Positions 32,282-41,618 of a stretch of DNA of 41,847 nt are shown in pieces. The position numbers and the translations under genes are program-made. The stretch covers positions 1 through 41,847 of the forward strand of contig CAJXEB010000016.1 in the NCBI GenBank assembly GCA_913052585.1, in the 5' to 3' direction. This DNA is from an uncultured Flavobacteriaceae bacterium. Its GTDB lineage: Bacteria; Bacteroidota; Bacteroidia; Flavobacteriales; Flavobacteriaceae. The notes beneath the pieces are model-generated. The model worked only from the letters and a program-made list of their open reading frames with translations. It was not told the DNA's origin and made no database searches. Numbering within the stretch: the first letter of the stretch is position 1; each line of letters starts with the position of its first letter.

Positions 32282-34981
32282 ATGAAACAAAATGACTTTT
32301 TTAAAAGAAAATTCCTGTTGTTACTTCTACTATTGCCACTTGTTGCGTTTGCTCAAGAGACAGTTACGGGTACAGTAACACAAGCGGGTACTAACGAACC
32401 TTTATCTGGAGCTAATGTTCTCGTAAAAGGTACCACGTCAGGAACAATTACAGGGTTTGATGGAAACTTTAGTTTAACGGTAGATAGCCTACCAGTAACC
32501 TTAGAAGTCTCCTCTACAGGATCAGAAACAACCACCATGGAGGTAAGTTCAACCCAAGCTGTAACTATTAGTCTTGCTGAAGGAGTGTCCTTAGATGAGG
32601 TAGTCCTGGTTGGAAATCGATCTAAATCAAGAACGGTGTTAACTTCCTTAGTTCCTATTGATAATATATCAGCAAAAGAACTTAGAAGTACAGGAAAATT
32701 GACGGTAGATAAAATGTTAACTTTTAAAGTACCTTCATTTAATTCAACAAATCAAACTATTTCTGATGCAACAGCTCATTTTGATCCAGCAGATTTAAGA
32801 GGTTTAGGACCTAGTAGGACCTTAGTGTTGGTTAATGGTAAAAGAAAAAATCAAAGTGCATTAGTTTACATAAATGATACTCCAGGAAAAGGAGAAGTTG
32901 GAGTCGATTTAAAGAGTATTCCTGCTGCGGCATTAAAAAATGTCGAAGTATTACGTGATGGTGCGTCTGCACAATATGGTTCTGATGCTATTGCAGGTGT
33001 AATAAATATGGTTTTAAGAGAAGATGTTGGTGTAACCAATGTAAACATTACTTCTGGTATAACAACAGAAGGTGATGGGTTTAATTTTGGAGCTGATGTA
33101 AATACTGGATTTGCAGTTGGTGATAATGGCGGATTTTTAAACCTAACTTTTGGTTATTATCAGCAAGAAGATACTAATAGAGCTGGTGAGCCAGGTAGTG
33201 ATGTGCTTTTTGGAGTTGCAGCAGATGATCCAGTTTGGGGAGATTGGTTAAGTGAAAACCCAGATTTAGGAATGACCGTTGGGCAACCTAAATTAAAAAA
33301 GGCAGATATATTCTATAATTTTGGAATGCCATTTAATGATGGAAAAATAAATTTATATTCTTTTGGTGGTTTTACCTATAGAGAAGGAACTAGTTATGCA
33401 TTATATCGCGCACCATATTGGGTAGGGTCAGATGACAACCCATTGTATAATGGAGTTGGAGAATACCAAGGCTTCCAGCCAACATTTGAAACTGCAGTAA
33501 CAGATAATTATAACACTATTGGTCTTGAGTTTAGTTTACTAGGCTTCGATGCTGATTTAAGTGGAACATATGGAAGAAATGCTGTTGATTATGAGGTTGG
33601 AAATAGTATAAATCGAGATTTAGGAGCAGCTAGCCCAACGACTTTTGATGTTGGAGCTTATTCTTTTAGTAGTGCACTTGCTAATCTAGACCTTAACAGA
33701 AACTTTGGAGATTTTAATGTTGGATTTGGAGCTGAAACGAGAATTGAAACATTTGAGGCAGTTGCTGGACAAGAAGAATCTTATTTTGGTGAGGGAGTTC
33801 AATCATTTCCTGGATTACAGCCAGCTAACGCTTTAAAAGAAGATAGAAGCAGTGTTGGTGTATATACAGATGTAGAATGGGATGTTAACGAAAAACTATT
33901 ATTTGGTGGAGCTTTAAGATATGAGAATTTTAGTGATTTTGGAGATAATACCTCATGGAAATTAAGTGGTAGATATATATTAGGAGATAATAGAGGAGCG
34001 ATTAGAGCTTCTGTTGGAACTGGTTTTAGAGCTCCATCATTACACCAAATATATTTAAGTAATATTCAAACTTTAGTTTCTGGAGGAACTGTTTCTAACC
34101 AAGGAACATTTAATAATGTAGATCCAGTTATTAGAGAGGGTCTTGGAGTACCTCAATTAACGGCAGAAACTTCTCAAAACTTTTCAGCTGGAATTACTTA
34201 TAAAGTAACCCCAAAAATTTCAGTTACTGCAGATTTCTATCAAGTAAAAGTGGATGATAGAGTTTTGTTTTCAGGAGAAATTGGATATCAAGATGGAACA
34301 CCAGGAAACCCTACAAATCCAGTAGAAGTAATTTTAGATGAATATGATGTAACAAGTTTAAAATTCTTTACAAATGCTGTAGATACTAAAACTACTGGAT
34401 TAGATATCGTTGCAACTTTAAACAAAGTAGATTTATGGAATGGTAGATTTGGGGCATCTTTTGCTTTTAATTACAATGAAACCTCCATTGAAGGAGAAAT
34501 TTCAACTCCTACAATATTAGCTGATAATGGTTATGATATTTTTAACCGTAAAGAAGAATCTAGAATCACATCTTCTAGACCTCAAAGTAAAGCTATTTTA
34601 GGGTTGAATTATAGTATAGCAAAATGGAACTTCACCTTAAATAACACTTATTTTGGGGAAGTAACTTGGCAACATTCTAATAATGGTTTAAATGGCGCGC
34701 CATTAGGACCTGGTGGAGCTGCACTTCCTGTTGATGATGAAGCATATGATCAAACATTTGGCGGAAAGGTATTAACAGATTTAATTGTTAATTATAACTT
34801 TAACAAACAATTTTCTGTATTTGTTGCATTTAATAATTTATTGAATGTTTATCCGGATACTATTGATACAAAAGGTGATTTTGTAACCGACTTAGGTGGT
34901 CGTTTCAAATATCCTTGGGAAGTAAATCAGTTTGGATTTAATGGTACCATAATTAACGGAGGAATATCATTTAGTTTCTAA
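32282..34981 (+). CDS. TonB-dependent outer-membrane receptor
   Basis: 899 aa. Signal peptide rich in Leu (to about 24), a CarboxypepD_reg-like domain at about 27-98 (VTGTVTQAGTNEPLSGANVLVKG, GFDGNFSLTV), and a plug domain at about 115-240. The plug holds DLRGLGPSRTLVLVNGKR and GASAQYGSDAIAGVINMVL. A beta barrel runs to the C-terminal aromatic strand (GGISFSF). No SusD-like gene, transporter or enzyme is adjacent, so the substrate cannot be guessed. A TACATTCG sequence (32250-32257) resembles a -7 element. It converges with the RND operon and is separated from it by a strong terminator. Confidence 0.9.
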   Translation: MKQNDFFKRKFLLLLLLLPLVAFAQETVTGTVTQAGTNEPLSGANVLVKGTTSGTITGFDGNFSLTVDSLPVTLEVSSTGSETTTMEVSSTQAVTISLAEGVSLDEVVLVGNRSKSRTVLTSLVPIDNISAKELRSTGKLTVDKMLTFKVPSFNSTNQTISDATAHFDPADLRGLGPSRTLVLVNGKRKNQSALVYINDTPGKGEVGVDLKSIPAAALKNVEVLRDGASAQYGSDAIAGVINMVLREDVGVTNVNITSGITTEGDGFNFGADVNTGFAVGDNGGFLNLTFGYYQQEDTNRAGEPGSDVLFGVAADDPVWGDWLSENPDLGMTVGQPKLKKADIFYNFGMPFNDGKINLYSFGGFTYREGTSYALYRAPYWVGSDDNPLYNGVGEYQGFQPTFETAVTDNYNTIGLEFSLLGFDADLSGTYGRNAVDYEVGNSINRDLGAASPTTFDVGAYSFSSALANLDLNRNFGDFNVGFGAETRIETFEAVAGQEESYFGEGVQSFPGLQPANALKEDRSSVGVYTDVEWDVNEKLLFGGALRYENFSDFGDNTSWKLSGRYILGDNRGAIRASVGTGFRAPSLHQIYLSNIQTLVSGGTVSNQGTFNNVDPVIREGLGVPQLTAETSQNFSAGITYKVTPKISVTADFYQVKVDDRVLFSGEIGYQDGTPGNPTNPVEVILDEYDVTSLKFFTNAVDTKTTGLDIVATLNKVDLWNGRFGASFAFNYNETSIEGEISTPTILADNGYDIFNRKEESRITSSRPQSKAILGLNYSIAKWNFTLNNTYFGEVTWQHSNNGLNGAPLGPGGAALPVDDEAYDQTFGGKVLTDLIVNYNFNKQFSVFVAFNNLLNVYPDTIDTKGDFVTDLGGRFKYPWEVNQFGFNGTIINGGISFSF

Positions 34982-35008
34982 TAGATAACTAACATAATTA
35001 TATTTTAA

Positions 35009-35042
35009 AAAACCCCTTTTCAATTTGAAAAGGGGTTTTGTT
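35009..35042. terminator. Bidirectional terminator between the TonB receptor gene and the RND operon
   Basis: AAACCCCTTTTC pairs with GAAAAGGGGTTT around a 5-base loop, with A-rich sequence before and T-rich sequence after. It lies between convergent genes. Confidence 0.9.
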
Positions 35043-35043
35043 T

Positions 35044-38000
35044 TTATCCATTAATGGTATTGGTTAGCCCTTTCCAGGATTGTATTTTTAACTTCATTTT
35101 ATGGGTAATAAAAAATAATACCGGAACAACAATTAGCGTTAAAAATGTCGCAATTATTAATCCATAAATTACGGTCCAAGCTAAAGGTCCCCAGAAAATC
35201 ACATTATCTCCTCCAAAATATATATTTGGATTAAATTCACTAAATAAAGTAAAGAAGTTAATGTTAAAACCAATTGCCAAGGGTATTAACCCCAATATGG
35301 TTGTTATTGCAGTTAATAATACGGGTCGTAATCTTGCTCTACCTCCTTCAATAATAGATTCTTTTACATTATCAGCAGTTAATAAATCATGATCATCCAT
35401 GCCTTGCGCAATCATTTTTCTGTCAATCAATAATTGAGTATAATCAAGTAATACTACTCCGTTATTAACCACAATTCCCGCTAATGAAATGATACCCATC
35501 ATGGTCATCATAATAACAAATGCACTACCTGAAATTACGATTCCTCCAAACACACCAATTAAGCTCAAGAAAATTGCAAGCATAATAATAGCTGGCTTAG
35601 AAACCGAATTAAACTGGAATATCAAGATTAAAAAGATAAGTCCAAGACCAGTAAAGAATGCACCCAATAAAAATGCCATTTGATTTTGTTGTTCTTCTAT
35701 CTGTCCTGTAAAATCAATTTTTATATCACTCGACAATTCTGTGAAATTTTTCATTTCGTTTTGAATATTCGATACGATCACTCCTGCATCAGTAAAGCCA
35801 GGTGCTAAAGCTGAATAAACCGTTACAACACGTTTCGTGTCCTTATGCTTAATAGCACTAAACCCAGAACTGTTTTTTTGTGTAGCAATTACAGATACTG
35901 GAATTTCCTTTATTTTTCCTGAAGCGGCATCTCTAAAAATTATATTTTGATCGAATAAAGCACTGGTACTATACCTGTCTTCTTTATTAAATCGAACATA
36001 AATATCATAATCATCACCATCTTCTTTATAAATTCCTGCTTTAGACCCAAAAATTGAATTTCGTAAAATTTGACCCACTTGACCAGTACTCACTCCCAGT
36101 TCCCCTGCTTTTTTACGATCAATTTCAACTTGCATCGATGGTTTAGATTTGTTTACATCTATTTTAAGTTCATCAATTCCTGCAATATTTTTTGAATTGA
36201 TGAATTCTCTCATCTTTTCTGCAGCAAGTATTAACTCCTCATAATCTGGGCCTTCAATTTCAATATTAATTGGTGGCCCAACTGGAGGTCCATTTGCATC
36301 TTTTTCTACAGAAATTAGTACTCCAGGAAATATGCCAACCAAGGCTTCTTGTACTTTCTGACGTAGCAATTCACTATCAGCACCTCTTCTATATTTATAT
36401 TCACGCATAGAAGCAGTGATTTTTCCACGATGAGGCATTTCTGCGGTAGAGCCTCCATCAGTTTGTGGATTGCCAGCTCCTTCTCCAACCTGAGAAACAA
36501 CACTTTCTATTAAAAAATTATAACCATCGTCTGTATACTCAGCGTCATTTAAAATTCCATAAACACGACCTTCAATTTCTTTGGTAATAATATTGGTTTT
36601 TTCAATATCGGTACCTTGAGGATACTCTATATATACAATTATTTGATTAGGAGTGTTATCTGGAAAAAACTCTACTTTGGTTCTTTGGGTTCCAACAGAG
36701 TATCCGAAACCAGCAAAGGCAACTATTAATAAAATCACAGTACCAATGGTTAATATATAAGGCATGGAACCTTTTAAGGCTCCTCGCAATGTCTTTTCAT
36801 ACATTCTTTCCCATTTAGGGATGGTTCTTGTTTGAAAACGATTGGCAATTTTTCGCAATCCAAAACGGTATGCCCAAAGCATAATGGCAGTAAAAATCAT
36901 TACACTACCTAATCCTCTATAAGCTCCACCAAATAGTAAGATAAGTAGACCAATACCAGATATAATACTCGATATGGTAATAATTCTTTTAATAGGCATA
37001 TCGGTATCTTCGGTTTTCATAAACTGAGAAACCATTACTGAATTAAAAAAGATGGCCACAAATAAGGAGGATCCTAATACTACAGAAAGCGTAATAGGGA
37101 AGTAGATCATAAATTCACCCATAACCCCAGGCCAAAGACCTAATGGAATAAAAGCTGCAATTGTTGTAGCTGTTGATATTATTATAGGAAATGCAATTTC
37201 ACTAATTCCCTGTTTTGCAGCTTCAACTCTAGGCATTCCTTCTTCATCCATTAAACGATATACGTTTTCTACCACTACAATACCATTATCAACCAACATA
37301 CCAAGTCCCATAATTAATCCAAAAAGAATCATAGTGTTCATGGTATATCCTAAATAGTTTAATATCATTAAAGACATAAACATGGACATTGGAATTGCAA
37401 AACCTACAAACAATGCATTTTTAAAACCTAAAAAGAACATTAAAACTGTTACTACCAAGATAATTCCGAATAGGATGTTATTTACCAAATCGTCTACTTG
37501 TCCAATAGTTTTTGAAGACTGATCGTTAGCAATAGTTACTTTTAAATTGCTAGGAAAAATATCTTTTTTAGCTTTATCGACAATGACTTTAATTTTTTCA
37601 GCGGCTGTGACCATGTTTTTTCCAGCTCTCTTTTTAACATCAAGCATTACTACACGATCACCGAACTCTCTTGCATAAGTGGTTCTTTCTTTTTCTTTAA
37701 AGTAAACAGATGCAATATTTTTTAAATAAATTGGATTGCCATTATCTGATTTTACAACAAAATTTTCTAAATCTGAAGGAGCATTAATTTCTCCAATTAC
37801 GCGAATAGTTCTTCTTTGACCACTAGCAATAAAATTACCTGCAGACATGGTTACATTACCATTGTTAATGGCTCCAATAATATCGTTAAAACTTACTTTA
37901 GCAGCCATCATTTTATAGATATCTACTGCAACTTCTACCTCTCTTTCTTGAGCTCCTCGAATATCAACTTGTTTTATTTCGAGTAAATTTTCTATTTCAT

Positions 38001-38532
38001 CTTCTAAATATTCGCCATATTCTTTTAATTTTCCTACGGGGTAATCTCCAGAAATATTAATATTTAATATGGGCATTTCCTCAGACATACTTAAGTCGAA
38101 AACATTGGGTTCCACTTTAGCATCATTAAATGTTGGCCAATCCTCTCCAGAGGTTTCAGTTTCTATTTCGTCTTTTACTTTTTGCTTGGCAAATTCAACT
38201 TCTATGTCTTCATCAAATTCTACGATAATCATCGAGACATCTTCTTGTGATGTAGAGGTGATTTCAACAACATTACTTACTGTCTTAAGCTTATCTTCTA
38301 AAGGAGTTGTTATTAGTTTTTCAATATCTTCAGCGGTATTTCCTGGAAAAATAGAACTGATATAAATTTTAGTTTCCTTAATTTCTGGGAAACTTTCTCG
38401 TGGCATACTAAAATAAGCAGATATTCCTAAAAACAATATAATTGCCATCATCATATAGATGGTGGTTTTGTTGTGGATTGCCCAAGAAGATAAACCGAAT
38501 TCTTTTTTGATGTTTTTTTGAATTTTACTCAT
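35044..38532 (-). CDS. RND efflux pump permease (AcrB/MexB superfamily)
   Basis: 1162 aa, longer than AcrB (1049), partly from an extended stretch around residues 500-570 with extra hydrophobic segments. Twelve RND helices and two periplasmic loops are visible. The proton-relay region is in TM4 (MGLGMLVDNGIVVVENVYRL, carrying the Asp typical of the relay). The start MSKIQKNIKKEFGLSSWAIHNKTTIYMMMAII is typical of the Flavobacteriaceae type. Together with the adaptor and TolC homologue encoded upstream it forms a tripartite pump; the substrate is unknown. Its ATG overlaps the adaptor stop codon by 8 bp (ATGAGTAA), suggesting translational coupling. Confidence 0.92.
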   Translation of the reverse strand: MSKIQKNIKKEFGLSSWAIHNKTTIYMMMAIILFLGISAYFSMPRESFPEIKETKIYISSIFPGNTAEDIEKLITTPLEDKLKTVSNVVEITSTSQEDVSMIIVEFDEDIEVEFAKQKVKDEIETETSGEDWPTFNDAKVEPNVFDLSMSEEMPILNINISGDYPVGKLKEYGEYLEDEIENLLEIKQVDIRGAQEREVEVAVDIYKMMAAKVSFNDIIGAINNGNVTMSAGNFIASGQRRTIRVIGEINAPSDLENFVVKSDNGNPIYLKNIASVYFKEKERTTYAREFGDRVVMLDVKKRAGKNMVTAAEKIKVIVDKAKKDIFPSNLKVTIANDQSSKTIGQVDDLVNNILFGIILVVTVLMFFLGFKNALFVGFAIPMSMFMSLMILNYLGYTMNTMILFGLIMGLGMLVDNGIVVVENVYRLMDEEGMPRVEAAKQGISEIAFPIIISTATTIAAFIPLGLWPGVMGEFMIYFPITLSVVLGSSLFVAIFFNSVMVSQFMKTEDTDMPIKRIITISSIISGIGLLILLFGGAYRGLGSVMIFTAIMLWAYRFGLRKIANRFQTRTIPKWERMYEKTLRGALKGSMPYILTIGTVILLIVAFAGFGYSVGTQRTKVEFFPDNTPNQIIVYIEYPQGTDIEKTNIITKEIEGRVYGILNDAEYTDDGYNFLIESVVSQVGEGAGNPQTDGGSTAEMPHRGKITASMREYKYRRGADSELLRQKVQEALVGIFPGVLISVEKDANGPPVGPPINIEIEGPDYEELILAAEKMREFINSKNIAGIDELKIDVNKSKPSMQVEIDRKKAGELGVSTGQVGQILRNSIFGSKAGIYKEDGDDYDIYVRFNKEDRYSTSALFDQNIIFRDAASGKIKEIPVSVIATQKNSSGFSAIKHKDTKRVVTVYSALAPGFTDAGVIVSNIQNEMKNFTELSSDIKIDFTGQIEEQQNQMAFLLGAFFTGLGLIFLILIFQFNSVSKPAIIMLAIFLSLIGVFGGIVISGSAFVIMMTMMGIISLAGIVVNNGVVLLDYTQLLIDRKMIAQGMDDHDLLTADNVKESIIEGGRARLRPVLLTAITTILGLIPLAIGFNINFFTLFSEFNPNIYFGGDNVIFWGPLAWTVIYGLIIATFLTLIVVPVLFFITHKMKLKIQSWKGLTNTING

Positions 38533-39703
38533 TACTTTCCACGTTTAAAATTTTCACATTTTGACCATCTTTTACATTTCGAGCACCTTCATTAACGATG
38601 ATGTCGTCACTTGCTAAACCTTCTAGAATCTCCACAAAGTCTCCTTGAGTTTTTCCAGTTTTCACGATCATTTTTTTAGTAGTAGCTTCGTTATCTTTAT
38701 TAATGTTTTGTGCAATAAAAATATATTGTTCTCCTAAAGAATTTTCTGAAATAATACTTTGGGGTATTAACACTGCTTGCTCGCTTGAGTAATCGTTTAT
38801 TTTAATCTTAGCGGTAAGATTAGGTTTAATGTGCTTTTCTTTGTTTGGAATTTGAATCGTAATTTTAAAAGTTCGATTATTTGGGTTAATATAATTACTT
38901 ACCTGATCTACTTTTGTATTTAGAGTTTCACCTAAAACCGGAAAATAAATTTCAACGGTTTTCCCAGGTATGATACTACTTAAATAACCTTCTGGGACTT
39001 CCGCTTCAATATACATATTGTCCAAGTTTACAATTCTTATTAATTTTGAAGCTCCCGCTCCAACAACAGTTCCTTGTTCTGTAATAACATCATCTATAAC
39101 ACCTGAGAATGGAGCACGAACCGAAGTTTTTGCTAGTTGCGATTTCATTTGGTTTACAGCATTCTCTTGACCTTCATAAGTTGCTTTAGCTTGTAAAAAC
39201 TCGATCTCACTACCTATTTTCTGTTCCCAAAGACGTTTTTGTCTTTCAAATGTCGTTTTCGCTAAACTGAATTGTACTTCCATTTGCGCTACTTGTTGCG
39301 ACATACCACCGTCATCGATAGATGCTAATAACTGACCTTTTGTTACTTTTTGCCCTTCCTTAACATATACCTTAGTAAGTAATCCTGAAAATTCTGGGTA
39401 TAAAATTAAATTTTGCTTGGTAGCAACACTTCCTTGTAATTCTAAAAAGTGATTAAAATTATTTGTTTTAACCTGAAATGCAGTTACTAATGGATATTTT
39501 TTAATCGTATCTAAACTAGAAATTGCAGCGTCAATAGTTTTTAATTTTCCAGCAATTATAGTTTGTTCGGTAACTAATTCGTTACGTTTTTCTCTTATTT
39601 TGTTGAGGTCTTTACCTTCTATAATAGATGTTATAGATTTTGAATCGCCACCACAAGAAATGGTCAGTATTGCTAAGGTTAATAGTAAAAATATATTTTT
39701 CAT
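38525..39703 (-). CDS. RND efflux periplasmic adaptor (membrane fusion) lipoprotein
   Basis: 392 aa. The N-terminus is a lipoprotein signal (MKNIFLLLTLAILTISC, with the Cys followed by GGDSKS), so the protein is lipid-anchored in the periplasm. A short coiled segment (about 35-65) precedes the biotinyl-lipoyl half (FSGLLTKVYVKEGQKVTKGQ), an alpha-hairpin of about 45 residues (QVAQMEVQFSLAKTTFERQ onward) and the second lipoyl half (SVRAPFSGVIDDVI). Beta-barrel and membrane-proximal domains complete the fold. It bridges the RND pump with the TolC-like channel. Third gene of the operon, 23 bp after the tolC-like gene. Confidence 0.92.
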   Translation of the reverse strand: MKNIFLLLTLAILTISCGGDSKSITSIIEGKDLNKIREKRNELVTEQTIIAGKLKTIDAAISSLDTIKKYPLVTAFQVKTNNFNHFLELQGSVATKQNLILYPEFSGLLTKVYVKEGQKVTKGQLLASIDDGGMSQQVAQMEVQFSLAKTTFERQKRLWEQKIGSEIEFLQAKATYEGQENAVNQMKSQLAKTSVRAPFSGVIDDVITEQGTVVGAGASKLIRIVNLDNMYIEAEVPEGYLSSIIPGKTVEIYFPVLGETLNTKVDQVSNYINPNNRTFKITIQIPNKEKHIKPNLTAKIKINDYSSEQAVLIPQSIISENSLGEQYIFIAQNINKDNEATTKKMIVKTGKTQGDFVEILEGLASDDIIVNEGARNVKDGQNVKILNVESNE

Positions 39704-39726
39704 TTTATAGTAAATTATAGTAGTGA

Positions 39727-41085
39727 TTAATTAGTTGTTTTTAATTGTGGTGTGTTTAATACAGTTTCAAGGTCTGCTTTTGTTGTAATAACTCTAAGCA
39801 TGGCTTCGAAATAATTTTGTTGGGCAGTATATAATTGTATTTGTGCTGTTCTTAAGTCGAAACTTGTTGCGAGTCCTTCTAAAAATTTTATTTGATTTTT
39901 TTTCTCAACACGTTCAGATAAATCCAAATTCTTTTTGTTGTCATTATATATTTCAATAGCAAAACGATAGTTGTTTTTTGCTGTATTTATTTCTAATAAA
40001 ATACGTTGATAAGCTTCCGTTAAATTAGTTTCTGCTTGTTCTAAAGCTATTCTTGCTTGTTGTGTTCTTGCACTCCTTAATCCACTACTTACGATTGGGA
40101 TGTTCATACTAACGCCTAATAATGATGATTGATACCATTTTTGATCATTGCTAAAAAAATTAAATGCGTCACTATTAGCTTGTGTGCCATAATTTACAAA
40201 GGCTGCAAGATTTGGAATTGAATAAGATTTTTCTAATTTCAATTCTAAAACTCGTTGTTCTGTGAAATTACTCGCTATTTTATAATCGATATTATCTTCA
40301 ATATTGATGTTTTCTTGTAAAAACTCAAGGCTAATGTTTTGCTGTGTTAAAGAGTCTAAATTATCAAGCATAGTAACATCGCTCTCTACATCTATTCCTA
40401 AAGCAAGGTTGAACATTTGTTGCGCGATTATTAATGTTCTTTTTGAATTTTTTAATTGAGTATCCAAATTAATAAGCGTAATTTCTAGCTGCTCAACACT
40501 TTCTTCTTCTGTGAATCCATTTTCATAAAATGCCCTGGTTTCAGAAAGATTTTTTTCAAGATTAATTTTATTAAGCTCAAAAATTTCTACTAATTCTTTA
40601 GAAAGTAATACACTTCCGTATGCATTTATAACGCCTCTTCTAACTTCCAGTTGCGTTTTTTCTTCTGCGTTTTCTGAATAATCTAAAAACGTTTTTGCAG
40701 CTTGTAGGCCTACTAAATAACTTCCATCAAATATTAATTGTGTTAAAGTGGCTCCAACAGATGCGTTTTGTTTAGTTCCAAAAATTACAGGAACAAAAGT
40801 TCCAGAATCTCCTCCAGCAATTTCACCGGGTAAAAGAGTTGTTGGTTGCTTTAAATTGTTTTGATAAGAAATGTTTGCATCTAATTGAGGTAAACCAGCA
40901 GCTGTGGTTTCCCATTTTTTCTTAATTGCGATAGCAATATCTCTTCGAGCATTAATGGCAGTATAATTACTGTCTAATGCGAAATTTACAGCTTGTTCTA
41001 ATGTGAATTTATATTTTTGGTTTTGTTGTGCCATACCAACAGAGGACAGCATTATTAAACCTAATAAGATGAATACTTTATTCAT
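39727..41085 (-). CDS. TolC family outer-membrane efflux channel
   Basis: 452 aa with a signal peptide (MNKVFILLGLIMLSSVGMAQ). The TolC pattern is seen as two related halves, each starting with a long alpha-helix: YKFTLEQAVNFALDSNYTAINARRDIAIA near residue 25, and the second half near 270. Short barrel strands separate the helices. It forms the outer-membrane tunnel of the tripartite pump. Its ATG overlaps the tetR stop codon by 8 bp (ATGAATAA), the same arrangement as between adaptor and pump, so the whole operon appears translationally coupled. Confidence 0.9.
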   Translation of the reverse strand: MNKVFILLGLIMLSSVGMAQQNQKYKFTLEQAVNFALDSNYTAINARRDIAIAIKKKWETTAAGLPQLDANISYQNNLKQPTTLLPGEIAGGDSGTFVPVIFGTKQNASVGATLTQLIFDGSYLVGLQAAKTFLDYSENAEEKTQLEVRRGVINAYGSVLLSKELVEIFELNKINLEKNLSETRAFYENGFTEEESVEQLEITLINLDTQLKNSKRTLIIAQQMFNLALGIDVESDVTMLDNLDSLTQQNISLEFLQENINIEDNIDYKIASNFTEQRVLELKLEKSYSIPNLAAFVNYGTQANSDAFNFFSNDQKWYQSSLLGVSMNIPIVSSGLRSARTQQARIALEQAETNLTEAYQRILLEINTAKNNYRFAIEIYNDNKKNLDLSERVEKKNQIKFLEGLATSFDLRTAQIQLYTAQQNYFEAMLRVITTKADLETVLNTPQLKTTN

Positions 41086-41614
41086 TATTGTTGTTTTTTA
41101 TGATTTGATTGAGTGTGTTTAATCCTTCTCTTGTAATAATTCCTCTTAAGTGATATTCTAAAAAACTATCCATTAATTCTTTTTTTGTAAACAATTCTGA
41201 TGGAAAAAGATTTTCGTCTTTTATGCCAGTTATTCCTAGAAAATAAATTCTTGAAACAAAATCAACATTAATATTGGTCCTGTACAAACCTAATTCGAGT
41301 CCTCTTTTAAAATTATCTACTATACAACCTTGCATTAATTCAAATTGTTTTTTCTTTAGTGAATCGTTGATCTCTGGATAGTATTTGCAAAGTTGATATT
41401 GTGGTGATGATTTTTCATTTTTTAAATGAACCATCACATATTTTTTTATTTCATAAAGTTCTTCTATTGGGTTTTTATGAAGCGCACAAATACAATTAAT
41501 ACCGTGTGAAATGGTTTCAAACACATGATAAGAAGCAGCTTCTACTAACTGTGTCTTGTTATTAAAATGAGAATAAATTGTTTTTTTAGAGATATGCATT
41601 TCAGATGCGATATC
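41078..41614 (-). CDS. TetR family regulator, N-terminus lost at a sequence junction
   Basis: About 179 native residues. The part that matches the family starts DIASEMHISKKTIYSHFNN, which is the second half of a TetR helix-turn-helix followed by the usual FNNKTQLVEA helix. The ligand-binding domain then runs to NNNNE. The first helix of the DNA-binding domain (about 25-30 residues) is missing. The open frame continues to an ATG at 41668, but the extra residues (MPAPDTKNSRSSFWPRRY) are the antisense of an acyl-CoA dehydrogenase fragment and have no TetR character. In an intact genome this gene would be first in the RND operon and probably repress it. Confidence 0.8.
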   Translation of the reverse strand, partial: DIASEMHISKKTIYSHFNNKTQLVEAASYHVFETISHGINCICALHKNPIEELYEIKKYVMVHLKNEKSSPQYQLCKYYPEINDSLKKKQFELMQGCIVDNFKRGLELGLYRTNINVDFVSRIYFLGITGIKDENLFPSELFTKKELMDSFLEYHLRGIITREGLNTLNQIIKNNNNE

Positions 41615-41618
41615 GTAT

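Noticed and set aside
1..41614. Search for CRISPR arrays, tRNA or rRNA genes, insertion sequences, integrases or att-like repeats
   Set aside because: No transposase, integrase or phage gene, no cloverleaf-like or rRNA-like sequence and no spacer-repeat array was recognised; the only tandem array is the peptide-coding repeat.
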